Shown: one piece after another, positions 7,339 through 11,840 of the stretch
Layout of the letters: the number at the start of each line of letters is the position of its first letter
How positions within the stretch are numbered: the stretch's first letter is position 1
Assembly (NCBI GenBank): GCA_964495705.1
Contig: CAZBWS010000072.1
Coordinates: 1-11,840, forward strand
Length of the DNA stretch: 11,840 bases
Reading direction: 5' to 3'
Source: CAZBWS01 sp964495705
Lineage (GTDB): Bacteria; Pseudomonadota; Gammaproteobacteria; HTCC5015
Notes under the pieces: generated by a model
Told to the model about the DNA's origin: nothing
Database searches by the model: none
What the model saw: only the letters and a program-made list of their open reading frames with translations
Position numbers and translations under genes: made by a program

Positions 7339-8628
7339 TTATACCTTCCACGGTGCTTGCACACCCAAGTGCTCAGCCACCTGCAGAGCTGAATCGACCG
7401 CGGCCTCCAACAAGGGCAGTCGCTCAGCCATATATGACCCACACAACCAAATATTACTGCTTACATCTTGTTCACCCTGCTGTTTTTGCAAGGTTTGTAT
7501 GGCCTTGCGGCTTTTAATAGTAACAGTAGGGCGAGTGAAGTCGACTTGTGCAATGAGTTTGTCTGTATGCGGATAATCTGCACAGCCCTGTGGGTTCCAC
7601 GTTTGAAAAACACTCTCGTGGCCTTTGAAATGAGGCATTGCTGTACTTAGGTTGACAGTAGTGCAGGGGCGTTGTTGCTGAGGATTAACTAAGTAACTCA
7701 CGGGGGATAGGGGAAGGTGGTGCTTAGGTAAAATATTGTTGTCTGTATGTACCGCCATACTCGATTGCTCGTAGGGCACTTGTTGTAACAGCGCTTGCTG
7801 TGTAGGGAATTTATCCAGTATCAATGCAGCTTGTTGGGCTTGGGTAGCAATCACAATGTGCTCAAAGCCGTGGGTTTCGCCCGTACCTAGCTGGAGTTTG
7901 AGCTGCTTATTATAAGTTTGAATAGCAGATATTTTGGCGTTAGAGACTACGTTACAGCCCTTGAGTAGGCGCGGCACGATATCATCGACACCCTTAGCGG
8001 CGCGCACCACACCTTGTTTCATCACACCGCAGCTAAGGTAGCTCAGAATTAAGTCGGCGGGATAGTTTAAAATACTGTTGTAGTCGCAGGTGCAAATGGT
8101 CGCCAAGGTGGGCAGTAGTAAGCCATGGATAAAGTCGGGGTGATAATCGTATCTATCTAAATATTGCTTTACGGTGATTGAGCTTAGATCTTCATGCTCC
8201 AAGTCTTGTTTAGCCTGCTTGAAAAAGCGTTTGCTACTGAAGCCAATTTGCCAGGCGCTTCGGCTGAGTAGGCTGTGACCCTTGGGCAGCGCTATGCAGT
8301 GATCTTGAAATGCCAGCTTAGTATATTGAAAAAATAGGTGTTGTTGCTCATCGGCAAAGGCTGCGCAATGGTTGGTGCTTTCAATTTCAATACCTAACAG
8401 TTCATATAGTGCGAGTAAATTGGGGTAATAACCATCGCAAAAAATACGCAGGGGAATGTCGATACGTGACTGCTTGCCATTGCTATTGTAGTCCACAGTG
8501 TAAATGCCCATGCCAGGCCTGCTCTGTTGTTCAAACACGGTGACATCAAATTGCTCTTTCAGTAGCCATGCAGCACTTAGGCCGCCGATGCCACTGCCAA
8601 TGATGGCAAGCTTGGGTTTATTTTTCAC
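7339..8628 (-). CDS. COG2907-type FAD-dependent oxidoreductase (amine oxidase fold)
   Basis: A 429-residue flavoprotein, first gene of the operon. The N-terminal dinucleotide-binding fold is AIIGSGIGGLSAAWLL (8-23) followed by VFEQ. The C-terminal FAD motif is LCGSYMAERLPLLEAAVDSAL (395-415). In between come GYYPNLLALYELLGIE (66-81), HIVIATQAQQA (257-267) and PYEQSSMAVHTDNNILP (285-301). The YPNL-ALxxxLG and HTD-LP patterns are those I associate with COG2907 proteins, often encoded beside cyclopropane-synthase-like methyltransferases and DUF1365. In Rhodobacter furan fatty acid synthesis an FAD oxidoreductase (UfaO) likewise works with a methylase (UfaM). A lipid or acyl substrate is therefore plausible but not shown. 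The start is GTG, with GGA 8 nt upstream; an ATG at 8640 is out of frame. There is no signal peptide. Confidence 0.87.
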   Translation of the reverse strand: MKNKPKLAIIGSGIGGLSAAWLLKEQFDVTVFEQQSRPGMGIYTVDYNSNGKQSRIDIPLRIFCDGYYPNLLALYELLGIEIESTNHCAAFADEQQHLFFQYTKLAFQDHCIALPKGHSLLSRSAWQIGFSSKRFFKQAKQDLEHEDLSSITVKQYLDRYDYHPDFIHGLLLPTLATICTCDYNSILNYPADLILSYLSCGVMKQGVVRAAKGVDDIVPRLLKGCNVVSNAKISAIQTYNKQLKLQLGTGETHGFEHIVIATQAQQAALILDKFPTQQALLQQVPYEQSSMAVHTDNNILPKHHLPLSPVSYLVNPQQQRPCTTVNLSTAMPHFKGHESVFQTWNPQGCADYPHTDKLIAQVDFTRPTVTIKSRKAIQTLQKQQGEQDVSSNIWLCGSYMAERLPLLEAAVDSALQVAEHLGVQAPWKV

Positions 8629-8667
8629 AGTTTCTATCCATCAGAGTAGAAGTTAGTGTAGAAGTGG

Positions 8668-8676
8668 ATTATGCCA
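8668..8676 (-). promoter_or_regulatory. candidate extended -10 promoter of the oxidoreductase operon
   Basis: The minus strand reads TGGCATAAT, a TGn extension with a hexamer matching TATAAT at 5 of 6 positions, 39 bp upstream of the oxidoreductase GTG. No matching -35 is seen at 16-18 bp. It lies in the 169-bp divergent region shared with fklB. Confidence 0.4.
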
Positions 8677-8734
8677 AAAACCCCTGTCGATAGGGACAAA
8701 ATGGCACTTTAAACGACTTATTAGTGGTTTTCCC

Positions 8735-8762
8735 TTGAACTTACTGGCTAGATGCTTAGGAT
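8735..8762 (+). promoter_or_regulatory. candidate promoter of fklB
   Basis: TTGAAC (8735-8740) and TAGGAT (8757-8762) are spaced by 16 bp; each matches 4 of 6 consensus positions. Transcription would start roughly 30 nt before the fklB ATG. This is a weak match, recorded because it is the best pair in the divergent region. Confidence 0.35.
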
Positions 8763-8797
8763 GCCCAGATTAAATTAATTTGTATAGGATTCTCGTA

Positions 8798-9415
8798 ATG
8801 AGCTCAGATAACAGCAAGTTGGCTTACAGCCTAGGTTTTAACATTGGTATGCAGTTACGTGGTGACTTTCCAGGCCTAACGCCACAAGACGTTGCCCGCG
8901 GTATCGACCACGCTTATACAGGCACTGACCCTGAGTTAGAGATCCCTGAAATGCAGGCGGCGATTCAAGAAGCACAAATGCAGGCACAGGCAGCACAGCA
9001 AGCGCAGATGGCTGAAGCTGGCGAAGCGAATATTGCCGCTAGCGCTGAGTTTCTAGCTGAAACAGGCGCACGTGACGGTGTAAAAACAACGGACTCGGGT
9101 TTGCAGTATGAAGTGCTACAAGCGGGAACCGAGAGCAAGAAGCCCGCAGCGACCGATACAGTCACTGTTCACTACCACGGCACATTACCTAACGGCAGCG
9201 TATTTGATAGCTCTGTACAGCGTGGTGAGCCAGCCACATTTGGTTTAAACCAAGTGATTAGTGGTTGGACAGAAGGCGTGCAGCTAATGGATATCGGTTC
9301 TAAGTTCCGCTTCTTTATTCCTGCTGAGTTGGCCTATGGTGCTAACGGTGCGGGCGGTGACATCGGTCCTAATCAAGCGCTAGTTTTTGAAGTTGAGCTA
9401 CTCGAAGTCGCTTAA
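8798..9415 (+). CDS. fklB: FKBP-type peptidyl-prolyl cis-trans isomerase, FklB/Mip type
   Basis: A prolyl isomerase and folding helper of 205 residues, matching E. coli FklB (FKBP22, 206). With no signal peptide it should be cytosolic, unlike FkpA or Mip. Residues 1-90 form the N-terminal dimerisation part (LAYSLGFNIGMQL, then a long Ala/Gln helix at about 50-90). Residues 115-205 are the FKBP domain. The active-site pocket is complete: Y126, F136, D137, R142, F148, V153, I154, W157, Y180 and F197. The position of FKBP12 F46 is A146, which is usual in the Mip/FkpA subgroup. The frame extends to a TTG at 8780, but ATG 8798 has AGGA 8 nt upstream and gives the family start. It is followed 12 nt later by the RIO kinase gene, so the two probably share a transcript. 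Confidence 0.94.
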   Translation: MSSDNSKLAYSLGFNIGMQLRGDFPGLTPQDVARGIDHAYTGTDPELEIPEMQAAIQEAQMQAQAAQQAQMAEAGEANIAASAEFLAETGARDGVKTTDSGLQYEVLQAGTESKKPAATDTVTVHYHGTLPNGSVFDSSVQRGEPATFGLNQVISGWTEGVQLMDIGSKFRFFIPAELAYGANGAGGDIGPNQALVFEVELLEVA

Positions 9416-9427
9416 TCGCTTGTTGTA

Positions 9428-10276
9428 ATGAAAACACCTAAACGCATAAAGCCCCTCGTTGAAGATGGCATTGTTGATGAAGTAATACGTCCGCTGATGA
9501 GCGGCAAAGAAGCAGACGTGTTTGTGGTGCGCTGTGGCGATGAAATTCGCTGCGCCAAAATATACAAAGAAGCGGATAAGCGTAGCTTTACACAAGCAGT
9601 GCAATATCAAGAGGGGCGCAAGGTGCGCAATAGCCGCCGCGCTCGCGCGATGGAGAAGGGCTCTAAGTTTGGCCGCAAACAGCAAGAAGATGCTTGGCAC
9701 AATGCCGAAGTAGATGCCTTGTATCGTTTAGCAGACGCCGGTGTACGCGTGCCCAAGCCCTATGGCTGTTTTGAAGGTGTGCTATTGATGGAATTAGTTA
9801 TTGATGACGAGGGGCAGGTTGCCCCGCGTCTCAATGACGTTTTCATGGATGCGGAACAAGCGCGTATTGACCATGCCGTAGTGGTGAAAGACATTGTACG
9901 TATGTTATGTGCGGGTCTAGTCCACGGCGACTTATCTGAGTTTAATGTGTTGGTGGACTCCTACGGTCCCGTTATCATCGACTTACCACAAGCTGTTGAT
10001 GCCGCGGCTAACAACCACGCCCAGTGGATGCTGGAGCGCGATGTCAATAATATGCGTGAATACTATGCACAGTACGCCCCTGAGCTTGCTAAGACCCAAT
10101 ACGCCAAAGAAATTTGGAAGCTATACGAAGCGGGCGAATTAAAGCCCGATACCCAGCTAACCGGCATGGCAGAAGAAGATACGCACACTGCGAATGTAGA
10201 TTCTGTAATGCAGGAAATCAAAGCCGCTTTTGAAGAGGAGCAGCGCAGGCAGGAGTATTTGGCGTCAGAAGACTAG
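9428..10276 (+). CDS. RIO-family serine/threonine protein kinase
   Basis: A 282-residue cytosolic kinase of the RIO1 type, similar in layout to the RIO kinase of Pseudomonas (PA4780-like). Visible elements: the nucleotide-binding loop SGKEADVF (25-32), catalytic K44 in CAKIYK, the hinge MELV (121-124), the catalytic loop HGDLSEFN (166-173, D168 and N173), and the metal-binding IIDLPQ (D185). A basic segment at 62-84 (KVRNSRRARAMEKGSKFGRK) resembles the flexible loop of RIO1 proteins. The C-terminus is an acidic, charged helix. There is no Shine-Dalgarno before the ATG; being 12 nt downstream of fklB, it may depend on coupling. Substrates of bacterial RIO kinases are not established as far as I know. 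Confidence 0.92.
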   Translation: MKTPKRIKPLVEDGIVDEVIRPLMSGKEADVFVVRCGDEIRCAKIYKEADKRSFTQAVQYQEGRKVRNSRRARAMEKGSKFGRKQQEDAWHNAEVDALYRLADAGVRVPKPYGCFEGVLLMELVIDDEGQVAPRLNDVFMDAEQARIDHAVVVKDIVRMLCAGLVHGDLSEFNVLVDSYGPVIIDLPQAVDAAANNHAQWMLERDVNNMREYYAQYAPELAKTQYAKEIWKLYEAGELKPDTQLTGMAEEDTHTANVDSVMQEIKAAFEEEQRRQEYLASED

Positions 10277-10298
10277 GCTGGTGTTCTGTGAGGGCAAA

Positions 10299-10330
10299 AA
10301 AAAGGCTGAATCGAAAGATTCAGCCTTTTT
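10299..10330 (+). terminator. Rho-independent terminator of the fklB-RIO kinase unit
   Basis: AAAAAGGCTGAATC (10299-10312) pairs perfectly with 10317-10330 across a GAAA tetraloop, and the right arm ends in a T tract. It lies 22 bp after the kinase stop. The A-rich left flank could also make it act on the minus strand. Confidence 0.93.
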
Positions 10331-10361
10331 TAATATTTGGTGGAGACGGTGGTAGATGAAT

Positions 10362-10429
10362 AATTGGGGTCAAAGTAAAATAAAAGCAGTATTAATTTAT
10401 TATAAAATAATTCTACTCTGACCCCAATT
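10362..10429. repeat. 68-bp REP/MITE-like inverted-repeat element
   Basis: The ends AATTGGGGTCAAAGTAAAAT (10362-10381) and the reverse complement of 10410-10429 agree at 18 of 20 positions. They enclose a 28-bp AT-rich core. Both differences become G-U wobbles in a minus-strand transcript. The terminus AATTGGGGTCAGAGTA is one I recognise, from memory only, as recurring around REP-associated tyrosine transposases in proteobacteria. No transposase is encoded here, so this would be a non-autonomous copy. I could not define target-site duplications. Confidence 0.65.
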
Positions 10430-10452
10430 CGTTCCATGTACTGACGACGGGG

Positions 10453-10572
10453 ATGGTAGCTCAGTTGGCGCAAGCGCAGGCGACGTTCAATGTGGGGGGG
10501 GCAGAGGACGGTGGTGCCACGGTAGCGACCAACGAAGACCTGTTGTTGCAGATCACCAGTGCTGCGGTCTAG
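10453..10572 (+). pseudogene. GC-rich islet with a 39-codon frame, possible 3' gene remnant
   Basis: Between the 68-bp repeat and a terminator lies a visibly GC-rich islet, unlike the AT-rich DNA on both sides. From ATG 10453 it encodes 39 residues starting MVAQLAQAQATFNVGG and ending LLLQITSAAV, then TAG. The frame is open further upstream into the repeat. The stop is followed 30 nt later by a terminator, which fits the tail of a gene whose front was lost. There is no clear RBS. The minus strand is also open across 10330-10575, without a good start, so the orientation is not certain. An eight-G run at 10494-10501 lies inside. I recognise no family. Confidence 0.35.
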
Positions 10573-10602
10573 GTTTTATTCTCAGTAACACAGGAAACAG
10601 AC

Positions 10603-10630
10603 AAAGCAGTGGGTTATCCGCTGCTTTTTT
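10603..10630 (+). terminator. Rho-independent terminator after the GC-rich islet
   Basis: AAAGCAGTGG (10603-10612) pairs with CCGCTGCTTT (10618-10627) with one G-U wobble, around a GTTAT loop, followed by a T tract to 10630. No intact gene precedes it, so it looks orphaned unless the small frame ending at 10572 is real. Confidence 0.75.
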
Positions 10631-10643
10631 ATTGCTTTTTTAT
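10622..10643 (+). repeat. 11-bp tandem duplication of the terminator tail
   Basis: TGCTTTTTTAT occurs twice head to tail at 10622-10632 and 10633-10643. The first copy is the 3' arm and T tract of the preceding terminator. Replication slippage is the simple explanation. Confidence 0.8.
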
Positions 10644-10660
10644 TTTATACTACATGTTTT

Positions 10661-10722
10661 TTTATTTGGGGTATAATTATGCGGTTATACCATGACTTGA
10701 ATTTATTGGGGTATAAATTATG
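10661..10722 (+). repeat. pair of direct repeats leading into the nucleotidyltransferase start
   Basis: TTTATTTGGGGTATAATTATG (split here as 10661-10671 TTTATTTGGGG and 10672-10681) and 10702-10722 TTTATTGGGGTATAA plus ATTATG are near-identical 21-bp copies, 41 bp apart start to start. The second copy contains both the GGGG that may serve as ribosome-binding site and the ATG of the next gene. The first contains a TATAAT. Four helical turns between copies suits cooperative binding of a repressor, possibly autoregulation, but a simple duplication is equally possible. Confidence 0.55.
10672..10677 (+). promoter_or_regulatory. candidate -10 box for the nucleotidyltransferase gene
   Basis: A perfect TATAAT lies 42 bp before ATG 10720, inside the first direct repeat. 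No TTGACA-like hexamer lies 16-18 bp upstream, so this would be a -35-weak or activated promoter. Confidence 0.4.
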
Positions 10723-11754
10723 TATCGTTATTTACCCGCCAGTGTAGCGACTCAGTATTCTGAGATAGTTCAACAGTGTGTCGTATCTCCTGCGCCTGAT
10801 GGCTCAAATATCTCCTTTAAGCGTAAGAAAATAAAGGGAAAGACGTATTGTTACTTGCATATAAGTATTGGGGCTAGGCGGTCTGAGCACTACTTAGGTG
10901 AAGAAACAGCTGAGCTTATACAAACAATACAGAAAGAAATGCAGCTCTGGGAATCTAATAAGGAAGATATTAGTTTACGCTCAACGCTGGTGTCTATGAT
11001 GATAGCGGGGGGAGCGACGTCATTACTAGGGCAAGAGGGTAAAGTACTAGGGTTATTAGAGCGAAGCGGCATATTTTTAGCCGGTGGGGTATTAGTTGGC
11101 ACTTATGCTTTTCACTCTTATGCCAATATGTTGGGTGTTGTTTGGGAAAAAGATAGTCGAACGAAAGATATAGATTTGGCCCGTGAAGCGGAGTTGCCTG
11201 TAGCGCTTCCAGAAACCTCAGAAGGTATTGACTTGAAGGCTACATTACTCGATAGCGGCATGGGTTTTTTTGAAGTGCCTGCATTGAGTAGAAAGTCTCC
11301 TTCTACTGCTTTTAAAATTCGTGGTTTGGAGTTGTCAGTCGAATTATTAACACCACAAAAAGCAATGCATTCTGAACCCGTTAAAATAACGTCCTTGAAT
11401 ACATTTGCAGAGCCCATGCGTTTTATTGAGTATTTACTAGAAGATACGCAAGTGTCAGTGCTTTTATATAAGCAGGGCATACTGGTTAATGTTCCTGCTC
11501 CAGGGCGGTTTGCCTTACATAAGCTTGTGGTCAGTCAGAGGCGCCCTGCTGCATTTGCTAGTAAAGCCAAGAAAGACCTATCCCAAGCTAATGCATTGTT
11601 AAAACTGTTATGTGATGACAGGCCAGGAGATATTGTTTTGGCGTACGAAGCAGCAGTAGTGATAGGTGGAAAGTTTTTGAAGCAAATGAAAACAGGCTTC
11701 AAACGGTTAGAGCCAGCTATACAACAAGAGCTAACTACAATTATAGATATATAA
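10720..11754 (+). CDS. GSU2403-family nucleotidyltransferase-fold protein
   Basis: A 344-residue protein resembling the GSU2403 family of nucleotidyltransferase-fold proteins. Evidence: a glycine-rich segment LAGGVLVGTYAFHSYANMLG (120-139); the metal-binding D-x-D in TKDIDLA (D150, D152), 10-12 residues later; a candidate third acidic residue E208 in VELLTP, where Asp would be more usual; and a conserved-looking ALHKLVVSQRR (265-275). The N-terminal 85 residues are charged and include a basic run, KRKKIKGK (34-41). The stretch at 88-127 is fairly hydrophobic but reads as folded core, not a clear membrane helix. Related NTase folds include AbiEii-type toxins of type IV toxin-antitoxin systems, but family members have no established role that I can cite. 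Start: ATG preceded by GGGG 8 nt upstream. It sits at the edge of a mosaic non-coding stretch, suggesting accessory DNA. No partner gene is visible inside the window. Confidence 0.8.
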   Translation: MYRYLPASVATQYSEIVQQCVVSPAPDGSNISFKRKKIKGKTYCYLHISIGARRSEHYLGEETAELIQTIQKEMQLWESNKEDISLRSTLVSMMIAGGATSLLGQEGKVLGLLERSGIFLAGGVLVGTYAFHSYANMLGVVWEKDSRTKDIDLAREAELPVALPETSEGIDLKATLLDSGMGFFEVPALSRKSPSTAFKIRGLELSVELLTPQKAMHSEPVKITSLNTFAEPMRFIEYLLEDTQVSVLLYKQGILVNVPAPGRFALHKLVVSQRRPAAFASKAKKDLSQANALLKLLCDDRPGDIVLAYEAAVVIGGKFLKQMKTGFKRLEPAIQQELTTIIDI

Positions 11755-11840
11755 CAGCATACGACACAATTTAGCCTTATCAGAGCGCCGCGCCGCTATG
11801 ACGATGTGTTCTTATCTGATTGTCCAAAGTGTGGATGCGA
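11755..11840 (+). other. open frame at window edge with a CPKCGC motif
   Basis: Directly after the TAA of the nucleotidyltransferase gene, the same frame stays open to the window end and reads ...APRRYDDVFLSDCPKCGC. The CxxCxC pattern could be a zinc knuckle of the next protein. No in-frame ATG, GTG or TTG with a Shine-Dalgarno is visible. ATG 11798 is in another frame and lacks an RBS. It may be part of a downstream gene or of a broken one; not called as a gene. Confidence 0.25.

Noticed and set aside
8617..8640. Seven-codon frame (ATG at 8640) overlapping the oxidoreductase start
   Set aside because: No Shine-Dalgarno precedes it, and ATGs of this kind occur by chance.
10449..10482. tRNA-like start GGGATGGTAGCTCAGTTGG
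   Set aside because: It resembles a tRNA acceptor and D-arm, but there is no T-arm, anticodon stem or matching 3' acceptor downstream; the resemblance is local.
10330..10575. Minus-strand 81-codon open frame through the islet and repeat
   Set aside because: It has no suitable start codon or RBS and reads into the AT-rich repeat core; kept only as an alternative orientation for the islet.
1..11840. CRISPR array, integron attC site or complete insertion sequence
   Set aside because: No regularly spaced repeat series, no attC-like core pair and no transposase or integrase gene were seen.

Overview
The window reads as chromosomal DNA from a marine, polysaccharide-degrading gammaproteobacterium. 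Evidence: a secreted multidomain PL7 alginate lyase, a DUF1249/YqiB-family protein, a FklB-type FKBP, a bacterial RIO kinase and a typical gammaproteobacterial phosphoenolpyruvate synthase. A Cellvibrionales-like or related host is my guess; no ribosomal or tRNA gene is present to anchor the taxonomy.

Layout: (1) 1-2449, ppsA on the minus strand with a strong terminator. (2) 2614-3111, a YqiB-family gene, divergent from ppsA and convergent with the next gene across a shared GC-rich terminator. (3) 3178-4989, an alginate lyase on the minus strand with signal peptide, two carbohydrate-binding modules, an Asp/Asn/Ser linker and a PL7 catalytic domain. (4) 5153-8628, a tight minus-strand operon. 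In transcription order it holds a COG2907-type FAD oxidoreductase, a class I SAM methyltransferase and a membrane-anchored PLP fold-III protein of the D-serine dehydratase/D-threonine aldolase superfamily. No known pathway matches this trio, and it is the best candidate for something undescribed. (5) 8798-10276, divergent from that operon: fklB and a RIO-family kinase 12 nt apart, closed by a strong terminator. (6) 10277-10719, a non-coding, mosaic accessory stretch: a 68-bp REP/MITE-like inverted repeat, a GC-rich islet that may be a gene remnant, its own terminator, an 11-bp tandem duplication, and two direct repeats, the second ending on the next start codon. (7) 10720-11754, a GSU2403-type nucleotidyltransferase-fold protein. 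The window ends in a short open frame encoding a possible CPKCGC knuckle.

How the genes may work together: the alginate lyase releases oligo-uronates outside the cell, and ppsA supplies the gluconeogenic step (pyruvate to PEP) needed for growth on such carbon sources; nothing in the sequence shows co-regulation. The operon at 5153-8628 may build or modify a lipid or amine. This is inferred from the usual company of COG2907 proteins (lipid-modifying methyltransferases) and from the predicted membrane tether on the PLP enzyme. The right end looks like an accessory insertion site.
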